A stretch of DNA of 45,404 nt from Candidatus Gastranaerophilales bacterium. GTDB taxonomy: Bacteria; Cyanobacteriota; Vampirovibrionia; Gastranaerophilales; Gastranaerophilaceae. The stretch covers positions 1 through 45,404 of the forward strand of contig CALUWD010000012.1 in NCBI GenBank assembly GCA_944324385.1, given 5' to 3'. The notes beneath the pieces are model-generated. The model saw nothing but the letters and a program-made list of their open reading frames with translations, did not search any database and was not told the DNA's origin. This document shows, piece after piece, positions 25,217-34,351 of the stretch. The position numbers were made by a program, and so were the translations under genes. Position 1 is the stretch's first letter. The number at the start of each line of letters is the position of its first letter.

Positions 25217-26284
25217 TTATTCATCATACAAAAATTTTGCTTTTATTAAAATATCTTCTTCAACTCTTTCAATTTCCCTAAATTCAAGCTTATAACATTC
25301 ATTAATTTTGAAAACGTTTAAATTTCCAATAAAATCCATGCCTGTGCCAAAAATTTTAGGTGAAACAAACTTGTAAATTTCATCTGCCATTTCTTGCTTA
25401 ACCAATGTGGTTAAAATAGTTTTGCCTGTTTCGACAAGAATTGAATAAACTCCCATATTGTACAATTTTGCAAATAAATCTCTAAAATTTGCAAACTCAA
25501 CAGGAGTAACGTTTTTCGGGAAATCTCTCTCTAAATTGTGCGTTGCAAGAAAAACCCTTGTATCATCATCCCTAAAAACCTGATAATCAAAGGGGATTTT
25601 ACCATGCCTGTCTATAATTATCCTCTCAGGTGACCTTTCGCCTTTTAATCTGCAAGTAAGTGCAGGATTATCGGCCAAAACAGTACCTGAACCACTTAAA
25701 ATACCAAAATACTGCGCTCTTAGCTTCTGCACATAAGCCCTTGAGGCCTCCCCTGTTATCCATTTTGACTCACCGCCTGCAGTTACAATTTTTGAATCAA
25801 AAGTTGTTGCGATTTTCACTGTAACATAGGGCATTTTTTTTGTGACATTTTTTATAAAAACTTTGTTTAACTCTTTGCACTCATCCTCTAAAACCCCGCT
25901 TATAACTTCAATTCCAGCGTTTTTTAATTTCATTACACCTTGTGAGCAAACAAGCGGATTAGGGTCATAAGTTCCTATAACAACTTTTTTAAACCCTTTT
26001 TCTATTATTAAATCTGCACAAGGCGGGGTTTTACCCTGATGCGAACAAGGTTCAAGATTTACAATAAGCGTTTTATCAGAAAAATCTACATCGCCTGCTT
26101 CAATTATTGCATTTCTTTCAGCGTGATTTTCGCCGTATTTTTTGTGTACACCTTTTGAAATTATTTTGTCATTGTTTTCATCGTAAATAATCGCGCACAC
26201 CATAGGATTTGGCGCAACATCAAAACGATATTTTTGAGCCTCATCCAAACAAATTTTCATAAGTTCTTCATATTTTTTCATCAT
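25217..26284 (-). CDS. ribD: Bifunctional riboflavin biosynthesis deaminase/reductase RibD
   Basis: Deaminates and then reduces the pyrimidine intermediate of riboflavin synthesis. Residues 1-145 form the deaminase with zinc site HAERNAI (His54, Glu56) and [11 protein letters not shown] (Cys80, Cys89). Residues about 147-355 form the NADPH-dependent reductase ([51 protein letters not shown]). At 355 residues it is standard. It starts one base past the tadC stop, with AGGTTAAA before the ATG, so it is co-transcribed with the Tad operon. No other rib genes are in the window. Confidence 0.95.
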   Translation of the reverse strand: MMKKYEELMKICLDEAQKYRFDVAPNPMVCAIIYDENNDKIISKGVHKKYGENHAERNAIIEAGDVDFSDKTLIVNLEPCSHQGKTPPCADLIIEKGFKKVVIGTYDPNPLVCSQGVMKLKNAGIEVISGVLEDECKELNKVFIKNVTKKMPYVTVKIATTFDSKIVTAGGESKWITGEASRAYVQKLRAQYFGILSGSGTVLADNPALTCRLKGERSPERIIIDRHGKIPFDYQVFRDDDTRVFLATHNLERDFPKNVTPVEFANFRDLFAKLYNMGVYSILVETGKTILTTLVKQEMADEIYKFVSPKIFGTGMDFIGNLNVFKINECYKLEFREIERVEEDILIKAKFLYDE

Positions 26285-26285
26285 T

Positions 26286-27173
26286 TTAACCTGCCATGTT
26301 CTCCATAATCTTGATAACCGCCGGATATAATATAACTATAAACAATGCCGGCAAAAGAAACAATATCATAGGAATTGTCATTTTTGTACTTGCACTTTGT
26401 ACAAGCTCCTCAATCCTTTGTTTTTTGCGAGTCCTCAATGATTCACAATAAACCCTGAGCGACTGCGCCACGCTTGTACCCATTTTTTCAGACTGCACAA
26501 GCATTGCCGTAAATGACTGCAAATCATTTGTATTAATTCGTTTTGCCATATTTTTAAGGGCTTCTTCTCTTGGTAAACCAGACATAACATCCTTTGAAAG
26601 CCTATTAAACTCACTGCTTACAGCCTTTGAAAGTCCGCTAAACTCACTTGCAACACGCTCAATTGCACCATCGACACCAAGACCCGCCTCAACACAAACC
26701 GACAATAAATCAACAGCATCAGGAAAATATTTTATAAACTCCTTTTGCTTTTTCTTAATGTGCTTCATTATTTGATATTCAGGGTATTTATACGTCATAT
26801 AGCAAATTAATATTGAGCTTGAGGCAGTTGTTGTATTTGGAAACAAAAAAAGCATTGCAGCACAAAAAATAACAACTATTAAAAGCCTGTATAGCCTTCT
26901 GTTTTCAAACTCTAAAATATCATCATCGCTAGAGGCAACACCATAAGAGTACAAAAGCTCATGGATTTTTTTTCTAAAAACTTTATTTGAAATACTTTTT
27001 ATGGAAATCGGCTTTAAAAGTTTTGAAAAATTGTTGTACAAGCTTTTTCTTCTGGATTTACCACCTGTTTTTCTGAGTCTTTGGCGCACAAAATTTTCAT
27101 TTGGATTATAGAATATATTTATAATCCAAAATGCCCATAGACCCAGCAATATCGGTATTATCTCAGGTGGCAA
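26286..27173 (-). CDS. tadC: Tad pilus inner-membrane platform protein TadC
   Basis: A T2SS-F family membrane protein that, with TadB, forms the inner-membrane platform on which Flp pili are assembled. The 295 residues include an N-terminal membrane segment (IIPILLGLWAFWIINIF) and a cytoplasmic helical domain with FPDAVDLLSVCVEAGLGVDG and QSFTAMLVQSEKMGTSVAQS. The C-terminal hydrophobic hairpin ends PMILFLLPALFIVILYPAVI. The start is TTG with AAGGAGAGAAA directly upstream. It lies 10 nt after tadB. Confidence 0.92.
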   Translation of the reverse strand: MPPEIIPILLGLWAFWIINIFYNPNENFVRQRLRKTGGKSRRKSLYNNFSKLLKPISIKSISNKVFRKKIHELLYSYGVASSDDDILEFENRRLYRLLIVVIFCAAMLFLFPNTTTASSSILICYMTYKYPEYQIMKHIKKKQKEFIKYFPDAVDLLSVCVEAGLGVDGAIERVASEFSGLSKAVSSEFNRLSKDVMSGLPREEALKNMAKRINTNDLQSFTAMLVQSEKMGTSVAQSLRVYCESLRTRKKQRIEELVQSASTKMTIPMILFLLPALFIVILYPAVIKIMENMAG

Positions 27174-27182
27174 TTTCTCTCC

Positions 27183-28148
27183 TTAAATTTCAATAGTAAC
27201 AATTTTTTTAATCATATAAACCCCTAAAAGCAACAAGGTCAACGCCAGCAAAAGTGCGCTGTTACCTTGCTGAGTGTTTAAAAGAGGACTCATATAATCA
27301 GGTGAAAGCACAAATAAAATACCAGCTATTATTGGCGGAACACATACAAGCATAAAGCCTGAAAATCTTGCCTGTGCGGTTTGAGCCTTCAACTGTCCCG
27401 CCATTTTAAAACGCTCCCTTATCGTATAAGAAAGCCCATCAAGAATTTTTGCAAGATTACCGCCCACTTCCCTTTGTAAAATTACTGCAGTAATAAAAAA
27501 CTTTAAATCCATATTATTTGGAACGGTTTTTGATAAAGACAAAATCGCTTGCTTAGCGTCTGAACCCACAGCCAGCTCATCAATTGCAGTTTTAAATACA
27601 CCTGAAATCGGCATTGGCATTTCTTTTGTAATAACTTCAAAGGCACTGTATATAGAGTGCCCAGCGCGTAGTGAATTTGAAAGCAAATCAAGAGTGTCAG
27701 GCAATTGTTTTGCAAATGCTGCATTTCTCATTGATGTTTTGATTTTTAAAACATTTAAAGGTATAAAAAGCCCCAAAATACTCAATAGCAAGAACTTTGG
27801 AGTAGTTAAAAGCAAAATTGTTGCAATAGGAACAACACACATAATGCTTATAATTATAAAGGTATCTACTTGCATATTCACACCTGAGAGCATAATTTCA
27901 TTTTTTATCTTTTCTGTTAGTTTAAAACCCGCAAAGCGTTGAGCAAAAACCTTATAGCGAAAATTATTATAAAGAAAAGAAAACTCATCATCTTTATAAT
28001 TTAATGTTTTTTTATTAGTGTTTTTTTCTTTTATTTCTTCAAGTCTTTTTTGCAGAGCAAACTGCTTGGGAATTCTAATTGAAAATAAATTCACAAGCAG
28101 CAAAAAACTCAAAAAACCAAGGAGTACAGATGCAAAAAATGCGCTCAT
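27183..28148 (-). CDS. tadB: Tad pilus inner-membrane platform protein TadB
   Basis: A 321-residue T2SS-F family protein and partner of TadC. It has membrane segments near the N-terminus (FFASVLLGFLSFLLLVNLF), around residues 92-125 (TFIIISIMCVVPIATILLL) and at the C-terminus (LALTLLLLGVYMIKKI). The conserved cytoplasmic region is QLPDTLDLLSNSLRAGHSIY followed by LQREVGGNLAKILDGLS, typical of TadB. Its ATG overlaps the cpaF stop by four bases. Confidence 0.92.
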   Translation of the reverse strand: MSAFFASVLLGFLSFLLLVNLFSIRIPKQFALQKRLEEIKEKNTNKKTLNYKDDEFSFLYNNFRYKVFAQRFAGFKLTEKIKNEIMLSGVNMQVDTFIIISIMCVVPIATILLLTTPKFLLLSILGLFIPLNVLKIKTSMRNAAFAKQLPDTLDLLSNSLRAGHSIYSAFEVITKEMPMPISGVFKTAIDELAVGSDAKQAILSLSKTVPNNMDLKFFITAVILQREVGGNLAKILDGLSYTIRERFKMAGQLKAQTAQARFSGFMLVCVPPIIAGILFVLSPDYMSPLLNTQQGNSALLLALTLLLLGVYMIKKIVTIEI

Positions 28149-29653
28149 CTCTTAAGCCTTTTTAATAAATCTACATTCAAGACCATTTCTTTATTTGCGA
28201 TTTCTTCACGCGCTTTATTTGTTTCAACAGCACTAGGAGTTGTTGGCATTTGAGATTTATTACCATTTTTTGACAAGTAAGTGTGCCTGTAGCCCCTGTC
28301 AAAAATTTGCGGGTTTATTTCAATTCCTTTTGCTGAAATTTTATCTAAAAATTTTGGTCTAATTCCAGTTGAGGAGTGCATACCCATAACAGTATTAACA
28401 CCTGCACCTGTTTGCTCCCAAACAAAAATATCCTGCATTGTAATAACATCGCCCTCCATGCCTACAATTTCAGATACTTTTGTAATTTTTCTTGAACCAT
28501 CTGAAAGCCTTGAAACTTGAATAATTATATTAATTGCAGAGGCTATTTGACTTTTTATATTCTTTTCAGGCAAATCAATCCCTGAGAACATAACCATTGT
28601 TTCAAGCCTTGAAAGTGCATCACGCGGTGAATTTGCGTGCAGGGTGGTTAAAGAGCCGTCATGGCCTGTGTTCATGGCCTGCAACATATCAAGTGTTTCA
28701 GCTCCACGACACTCCCCTATTATTATCCTGTCAGGACGCATACGCAAACTGTTTATAACTAAATCTCTTGCACTTACCTGCCCTTGTCCTTCGATGTTTG
28801 GCGGTCTTGTTTCAAGCCTTACAATATGTTCCTGCTGCAAAGAAAGCTCGGCAGAATCCTCTATTGTAATAATGCGCTCGCCATTTGGAATTTTTGCCGA
28901 CAAACTGTTTAAAAGCGTTGTTTTACCTGCACCTGTTCCGCCGCTAATTATTATATTTAACCTTGCAGCAACCGCAGCAGACAAAACTTGAGCAATTTCC
29001 GTTGAAATTGAACCCCACTTCAAGAGGCTTTCCATAGTACCACTGTCTGCTCTAAAACGCCTGATTGACAAAGACGGGCCATCTATTGCAAGCGGAGGAA
29101 TAATAGCGTTAACCCTTGAGCCGTCAGGTAAACGAGCGTCCACCATCGGGGATTTTTCATCAATTCTTCTTCCCACCTTTGAAACAATTCTCTCTATAAT
29201 ATTTTTCAGGTGGTTATTATCTTTAAAAGTAATTGTTGTTTTAAAAAGCTTTCCATTGCGCTCTACATATACATTTTTAGCACCATTAACCAAAATATCA
29301 CTAATTGAAGGATCAGCTAAAAGCGGATCCAGCGGGCCATAGCCTTTTGCCTCTTGGATTATCTCCCTTATAAGTCTGTCACGCTCAATTTTATTTAAAG
29401 GGATTGAGCGAAAATTTGTAGAAATTTGATGTTCTATAAACTGCCTTATAAGGTTTTTTTGCTCGCTATCATTATAATTACTCCAGTCAGGAGTAGTGTT
29501 AACTTTATCTATCAAAAGCGCGTGGAGTTTTTCTTTTAAATCTGCAAACTCAGCACTCAAAGGCACATCGCCCATAAAAGCACTAAGCTGATTTTCCCCT
29601 GTTTGTATTTGCTGATTTTTTACACCGTTATTTAATCTATCTTTAAGTGACAA
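28145..29653 (-). CDS. cpaF: Tad pilus assembly ATPase CpaF/TadA
   Basis: Hexameric secretion ATPase that powers pilus assembly. The 502 residues show an N-terminal helical domain (1-100) with EAKGYGPLDPLLADPSISDI, then the RecA-like core: Walker A GGTGAGKTTL (237-246), Asp box DSAEL, Walker B RIIIGECRG (309-317) and His box TGHDGSLTTLHAN (329-341). The C-terminal about 90 residues are typical for CpaF. The start is TTG with AAGGAG about 9 nt upstream and immediately follows the cpaE stop. Confidence 0.95.
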   Translation of the reverse strand: MSLKDRLNNGVKNQQIQTGENQLSAFMGDVPLSAEFADLKEKLHALLIDKVNTTPDWSNYNDSEQKNLIRQFIEHQISTNFRSIPLNKIERDRLIREIIQEAKGYGPLDPLLADPSISDILVNGAKNVYVERNGKLFKTTITFKDNNHLKNIIERIVSKVGRRIDEKSPMVDARLPDGSRVNAIIPPLAIDGPSLSIRRFRADSGTMESLLKWGSISTEIAQVLSAAVAARLNIIISGGTGAGKTTLLNSLSAKIPNGERIITIEDSAELSLQQEHIVRLETRPPNIEGQGQVSARDLVINSLRMRPDRIIIGECRGAETLDMLQAMNTGHDGSLTTLHANSPRDALSRLETMVMFSGIDLPEKNIKSQIASAINIIIQVSRLSDGSRKITKVSEIVGMEGDVITMQDIFVWEQTGAGVNTVMGMHSSTGIRPKFLDKISAKGIEINPQIFDRGYRHTYLSKNGNKSQMPTTPSAVETNKAREEIANKEMVLNVDLLKRLKR

Positions 29654-30862
29654 TTACTTTTTCTCCTTCTTTTTAAATAATCCCATAAAGCCCGCATGCT
29701 CCGCCTTAACCTGCTTTTGCGCGCTGTAAGTATAATTATCTGACAAAAGTGCCGCAAGCTCTTTAAAGGCCTTGGCTAAATTTGACTGGTGATTAATATC
29801 ACTAACGGGCATACCTTTATTTATTGCGTTAATAATTGTAAAATAGTTATTTGGTATTTTATAGTAAACACTGTGTCCTAAAACGTCCTCAACATCTTCG
29901 ATTTTTATTTCATCGTTTTCCATGTACCTGTTTATTATAAGTTTAATTTTATCTTTTTGGTATCCTAGGCGCTTAAACAGGTCAAAACACCTTTGACAGT
30001 TGCGCACAGAGGGTAAATTTAAAATCGCAACAAGCAGTATTAAATCTGAATTATCAAGTGCTGTAATTGTTTTGCCGTCAAAAGAACTTGTTGTATCAAT
30101 AATAACGTAGGAAAATACGCTTCTTAAAACGTTTATAAGTGTTGTAATATTCTCACTTGTTATAATTTCTGCCTGTTCTAAATCAGGCGGGTCGGCAAGA
30201 ACATACAAAGAGGTATCTTTATATTTTTCAAGAGTTGAGAGCAAAAATGTTTCATCAATTCTCTCTAAATTATTTACAACATAAGAGGTGTCAAAAGAAG
30301 GATTTAAGTCCAAAAACGTTGTAACATCACCCATTTGAAAGTTTAAATCAACAAGAGCAACTTTTTCGTTTGTTAGATTTGCAATTTCAAGCGCAAGATT
30401 TGTTGCAATAGAGGTTTTACCAATACCGCCTTTGTTTGAAAAAGTAGTTATAACCTTACATTTTGTAGTGTCATTAATGTTGCCTAAAATTAAATCTTTA
30501 ATTTTTTCAACCGATTGAATAAAATCATCCTCAATAAGAGGCTTTATAAGGTATTCCCTTGCCCCTGCACGAAGCGATTTTATGACTAATTCAGAATCTG
30601 CATTGTAAGAAAGAACAATAATTTTAGAGTTTCTGAGGTTTTTTGAAAACTTAACAATAGTATCTAAAGTCAGCTGAGTGCGTTCTGAAATGTCAACAAT
30701 AATAAGGTTAGGGTGCATTTCATTAATTTGAGCATAAGAATTTATGGCATCATCAAATTCGCCAATTAAATTTATATCTTCGACTTTTTCCAAATAAGTC
30801 CGTATAAGCTCTCTGCTTGTGCTATCAGGTTCAATTATAACTGTGTCTATTTTTATGCTCAT
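29654..30862 (-). CDS. cpaE: Tad pilus localisation protein CpaE/TadZ (receiver-like plus ParA-like ATPase)
   Basis: TadZ proteins mark the site of pilus assembly. This 402-residue copy has an atypical receiver-like domain (5-115; DTVIIEPDSTSRELIRTYLE, IIVLSYNADSE, AREYLIKPL). It is followed by a ParA/MinD-type ATPase with the deviant Walker motif TFSNKGGIGKTSIATNLAL near residue 142, and VALVDLNFQMGDVTTFLDLN. The conserved signalling lysine neighbourhood (LIKP) is kept in the receiver. AGAGGAC precedes the ATG. It lies between the secretin and the ATPase as in typical tad loci. Confidence 0.92.
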   Translation of the reverse strand: MSIKIDTVIIEPDSTSRELIRTYLEKVEDINLIGEFDDAINSYAQINEMHPNLIIVDISERTQLTLDTIVKFSKNLRNSKIIVLSYNADSELVIKSLRAGAREYLIKPLIEDDFIQSVEKIKDLILGNINDTTKCKVITTFSNKGGIGKTSIATNLALEIANLTNEKVALVDLNFQMGDVTTFLDLNPSFDTSYVVNNLERIDETFLLSTLEKYKDTSLYVLADPPDLEQAEIITSENITTLINVLRSVFSYVIIDTTSSFDGKTITALDNSDLILLVAILNLPSVRNCQRCFDLFKRLGYQKDKIKLIINRYMENDEIKIEDVEDVLGHSVYYKIPNNYFTIINAINKGMPVSDINHQSNLAKAFKELAALLSDNYTYSAQKQVKAEHAGFMGLFKKKEKK

Positions 30863-30864
30863 TT

Positions 30865-32211
30865 TTAAATGTCCTCTAGAACTGGCGCATCAACTATTCT
30901 TGGTGTAATAAAAATCATAAGTTCAGTATCATTTTTTGTGTCTTCTATTTTCTTGAACAGTATTCCAATAATTGGAATGTCGCCCAACAGAGGCACTTGA
31001 TTATTTGATTTTGAACTTGAATTATTTAAAAGTCCTGCTATAACAAGGGTTTCACCGTCCATAAGCTCAACGGTTGTTTCAACTTTCCTTGTTTTAAACC
31101 CTGGAATTACAACAGCATTTTGAGCATCCATAACCCCTGATGAGCGGTCAATTTCGCTAACCTCAGGCGCAAGTTTAAGCTTAATCCTGCCTGTTTTTTC
31201 CATAATAGTTGGCGTAAAGTTTAAAATAACACCTGTCTTTTTAAAATCATAGGCAATTTGCCCGTACTGCCCAACATCAGAGGGGACGGGGACTTCATTA
31301 CCAACATTAAAGCTTGCTTCCTCTCCATCCACAGCCAGAAGTTTTGGTTCAGCTAAAATCTGCGCGTCGCCTTTTGTTTCTGCTGCTTGAAGTTCAAAAG
31401 CTATGTCACCGGCTTTATTTGAAAAGAAATATTTAACCCCATTACTGACAAGTACACGAGAAAATTTGCCCAATGGCAAGGCATCAGTAGCAAAACCGCC
31501 GTCACCTGTCATAGAGCCGCCTGCCTGTTCAAATTTAGAGTTATTACCAATGCTAAAACCTGTGCCTAAGTTCCTTGAGAAGTTTTTTGTAACCTCTGCA
31601 ACTTTTACCTCTAAAAGTACTTGTTTTGAAGCACTTTCGGTCATATCGACAAGATTTATATTGTAAGCTTTTGCAAGATCAAGAATTTTTTGTCTTGTAG
31701 CTGTTGTGCTGACTTTTCCTGATAAAACCGCGCCATTGTTGTTAAAAATAATCGACACATTTTCATTTGGTGCAATATAGTCTACTGCTTTTAAAAACTC
31801 ATCCACATCCTGCTGAATTACAAGGTTGTAAAACACAGGTTCTGAATTTTTACCCCAAAATATAAGGCTTGTATTTCCTGCTTTTTTGCCGTTAACCATA
31901 AGTTGTTTTGAAGTTAAAATCACAATATCAGCTACACTTGGATCAGCTATTGAAATCCTTTTTACGGGAGTATCAAAATTTAAGATTTGAGATTTTCCAA
32001 CAACCGCATAAAGCTTTTGGTTATTATCTTTAAGGGCATTTTTCACGACCATTGAATCATTGTAATTGTAACTGTCATCATTTTCCCATGGCGCATTTAT
32101 ATTTACAGGCTGGTTTTCCACCCCTCTAAAATTACTTTGCGCAAATGAGCAGGTGCACAAAAGCGCAAGAATAAGAGTAAATAGCAGCTTTTTAAACCTT
32201 CTAAACATCAT
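30865..32211 (-). CDS. cpaC: Tad pilus outer-membrane secretin CpaC/RcpA
   Basis: Forms the outer-membrane gate for the pilus. The 448 residues have a signal peptide (KKLLFTLILALLCTCSFA) and a pilus-type N-terminal domain (about 65-130; PVKRISIADPSVADIVILTS, GNTSLIFWG). A BON/N1-like region follows, then the C-terminal secretin domain with VEVAEV-like VKVAEVTKNF, VPVPSDVGQYGQIAYDFKKT, IKLKLAPEVSEID, VPLLGDIPIIGILFK and LMIFITPRIV. Its ATG overlaps the cpaB stop (ATGA). This is strong evidence of an outer membrane. Confidence 0.94.
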   Translation of the reverse strand: MMFRRFKKLLFTLILALLCTCSFAQSNFRGVENQPVNINAPWENDDSYNYNDSMVVKNALKDNNQKLYAVVGKSQILNFDTPVKRISIADPSVADIVILTSKQLMVNGKKAGNTSLIFWGKNSEPVFYNLVIQQDVDEFLKAVDYIAPNENVSIIFNNNGAVLSGKVSTTATRQKILDLAKAYNINLVDMTESASKQVLLEVKVAEVTKNFSRNLGTGFSIGNNSKFEQAGGSMTGDGGFATDALPLGKFSRVLVSNGVKYFFSNKAGDIAFELQAAETKGDAQILAEPKLLAVDGEEASFNVGNEVPVPSDVGQYGQIAYDFKKTGVILNFTPTIMEKTGRIKLKLAPEVSEIDRSSGVMDAQNAVVIPGFKTRKVETTVELMDGETLVIAGLLNNSSSKSNNQVPLLGDIPIIGILFKKIEDTKNDTELMIFITPRIVDAPVLEDI

Positions 32212-33077
32212 AAGGGCGCCCCCACAATCATTTTTTTGTCGCCTGAAATAAATTCTATTTCCTCCTCGTTTTTAATTGTTGACTTAACAACAGGGACTTC
32301 TTGTTTTGGCTTTGTTTTAACCTCATTTGCAGGCATTTCGCTTGGTGCAATGTCATATTGAGGAATGTCACTAACTTCAACAAGGTTATCAGGAGCATCT
32401 GAAGGCATTTTTGGAAGCTGCGCGATACCTGAATTGAACTTGTAGCCTGTTCTTTCATGCCTGTTTCTTTGAATAATTACAGCCTTATCATTGTTTAGGG
32501 CAGTTATAAAAATAGGAACATCCTTATCCCTTATTTCAAGCATAACGTACTTTTGGGAGCTGTTTGGAATATCTAAAATATTTAAAATCCTGACATCCTG
32601 CGCAAGTATTGCATTTTTAGGGAAATAAATATCAGCGTGAGTTTGAGCTTTTACAAATGGGGGCAAGACATCAAGCCTTATAGCAACAGAGCGAAAACCG
32701 TGCTGTGGTTCGCTTTGGGCAATGTCCATATCAGAAGTTTTAAAGAAATTTTCTACAATTGGTGAATCAGCTTTAATGTCTTTTGTTGCGACAAGCCCTG
32801 AAATCTTTGCACTATCAGTTATAGCACCCTCTATCTCTATTGGAAACTGCTTTGTTGCAAGGTTATCAGCTTGAATTTTTTCGCCTTTTTTAATATCTGT
32901 TTTTGCAACAACGTAAATTATTTTTCTGATGGGTAAATTAGCGCTTGTTTGAGTGAGTTTTTTCAAGTTTTCATTTTCAATTTTTAATTTCACAATAACT
33001 TGATAAGAGGCGACTGCAATTGCAACCCCCACTATTGTGGAAATTATAAGCTGATTTTTATTTTTTTTGATACTCAT
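32208..33077 (-). CDS. cpaB: Tad pilus periplasmic protein CpaB/RcpC
   Basis: A 289-residue protein anchored by a single N-terminal membrane helix (LIISTIVGVAIAVASYQVIV). It has an SAF domain at about residues 52-125 (RKIIYVVAKTDIKKGEKIQ, GLVATKDIKADSPIVENFF) and an RcpC-type beta domain with GFRSVAIRLDVLPPFVKAQT. The C-terminal region is Pro/Lys/Glu-rich. It is the first Tad gene here, 75 nt after pncC, and may have its own promoter, but I cannot define one. CpaB proteins stabilise the secretin in the periplasm. Confidence 0.9.
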   Translation of the reverse strand: MSIKKNKNQLIISTIVGVAIAVASYQVIVKLKIENENLKKLTQTSANLPIRKIIYVVAKTDIKKGEKIQADNLATKQFPIEIEGAITDSAKISGLVATKDIKADSPIVENFFKTSDMDIAQSEPQHGFRSVAIRLDVLPPFVKAQTHADIYFPKNAILAQDVRILNILDIPNSSQKYVMLEIRDKDVPIFITALNNDKAVIIQRNRHERTGYKFNSGIAQLPKMPSDAPDNLVEVSDIPQYDIAPSEMPANEVKTKPKQEVPVVKSTIKNEEEIEFISGDKKMIVGAPL

Positions 33078-33152
33078 AAACTCACAAAGCTTCCGCTTAA
33101 CATTTTACATTATTTTACGCATTTGAGAAAATCATTAAGTTTCTTTACATGT

Positions 33153-33656
33153 TCATACATTTTTTCTCAAAAATCCAACCAGATTTATAAGCGCATTTTT
33201 TGCAATGTCTTCTTTAATTTCCACCCTCATTTTATTAACATCCTGATTTGTAATTTCAGATTGAAATTTTACAACTTCAATAACAGGTTTATTATTTTTT
33301 AAAATACCAAACCCTATATAACAAAGTCCGACAGGTTTTTCTTTTGAACCGCCTGTTGGCCCTAAAATACCCGTTGTTGCAAGAGAAATTTGCGCATAAT
33401 TTAAAAGTCCCAAAGCCATTTGATAAGCAACATCAGAACTCACTGCGCCAAACTCGTCCAATGCTTCTTTTTTGACATTTAAAAATCTTGTTTTTGCTTC
33501 ATTTGAATAAGTTACAAAATTTTGCTCAATATAAGCACTTGAGCCTGAAATATCAGTCAAATAAGAACTCACTAAACCGCCTGTGCAAGACTCGGCACAG
33601 GCGATTTTTAAACCGTTATTTATAAGAATTTCTTTGATTTCTTCAAGTATTTGCAT
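33153..33656 (-). CDS. pncC: Nicotinamide-nucleotide amidase (CinA C-terminal domain)
   Basis: Stand-alone PncC enzyme that deamidates NMN to nicotinate mononucleotide, recycling pyridine nucleotides. The 167 residues contain IACAESCTGGLVSSYLTDIS (residues 18-37), FVTYSNEAK, ATTGILGPTGGSKEKPVGLC and DVNKMRVEIKEDIAKNAL. The N-terminal CinA competence domain is absent, as is common. It starts 8 nt after the exported-protein gene upstream, so it belongs to the 35.2-33.1 kb operon. Confidence 0.93.
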   Translation of the reverse strand: MQILEEIKEILINNGLKIACAESCTGGLVSSYLTDISGSSAYIEQNFVTYSNEAKTRFLNVKKEALDEFGAVSSDVAYQMALGLLNYAQISLATTGILGPTGGSKEKPVGLCYIGFGILKNNKPVIEVVKFQSEITNQDVNKMRVEIKEDIAKNALINLVGFLRKNV

Positions 33657-33664
33657 CTATACCC

Positions 33665-34351
33665 CTATGAAATAGGCACATCAAGTGGCTCAAGCAGAAT
33701 TACATCAAAGACAATTCCTTGGTCTATAACTACATCATGGCCTTTTCTAAATAAGTCAATTACACTATCACCTATTAAATAAGCGCCCCCGCCAATTGTA
33801 CCACCTATTGCCGCAAATGGAGTAACTAAAAACCTTCCGCCTGTAAATAATTCTTCGCCTGATGTTATACCCCATTTAGTAGTATTTGAAATTATTTTAC
33901 CGCTTTTTTGAGCATTTCTTTTAAGCTCATTCCAGTAATTTCCACCGCCTGATATTGCGCCGTCATCAAGAATATCAAAATTTGAACATATTGCAGCGCT
34001 TATTGGCAACTGTCTGCCCTGTGGAGTCACCACATGGTCAAAAGTTAAATATAAAAGCGCACTTCTAGACAACCTAGCCGTTGGCTTATATTTTTCAACA
34101 GTTCCGCGCACAAGCGAACCTGTTGGCAAAATTGTTTTTCCGTTGATTTTTATATCTTTTGTCAATCTTGCGCTAAACATATCCCCAGCTTGCATTTCAG
34201 ATGTTGAAAGCGGTTCTGCCATAACAAGATTTAACTTTGTACCCTTTGGAATTCTTTGCGTATAAGCATCAGCCGACAACTGATAAGCAAAAACCTTTGG
34301 CATTAAAGCAACAAAAGCAAAAAGAGCAAATAAAGCGATTATTTTTTTCAT
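33665..34351 (-). CDS. Exported protein of unknown function with beta-barrel-like domain
   Basis: I choose the ATG at 34351, which overlaps the upstream stop as TGATG and has AAGGAGAACATTTG before it; a TTG one codon earlier is less likely. The 228-residue protein has a signal peptide (MKKIIALFALFAFVALMPKV, cut near VFA). A beta-rich region follows (about 30-125; IPKGTKLNLVMAEPLSTSEM, LPTGSLVRGTVEKYKP, YLTFDHVVTPQGRQLPI), resembling the periplasmic TrbI/VirB10-like small-barrel pattern. Then come a Gly-rich stretch (AAIGGTIGGGAYLIGDS) and a final strand. The function is not recognisable. Confidence 0.72.
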   Translation of the reverse strand: MKKIIALFALFAFVALMPKVFAYQLSADAYTQRIPKGTKLNLVMAEPLSTSEMQAGDMFSARLTKDIKINGKTILPTGSLVRGTVEKYKPTARLSRSALLYLTFDHVVTPQGRQLPISAAICSNFDILDDGAISGGGNYWNELKRNAQKSGKIISNTTKWGITSGEELFTGGRFLVTPFAAIGGTIGGGAYLIGDSVIDLFRKGHDVVIDQGIVFDVILLEPLDVPIS

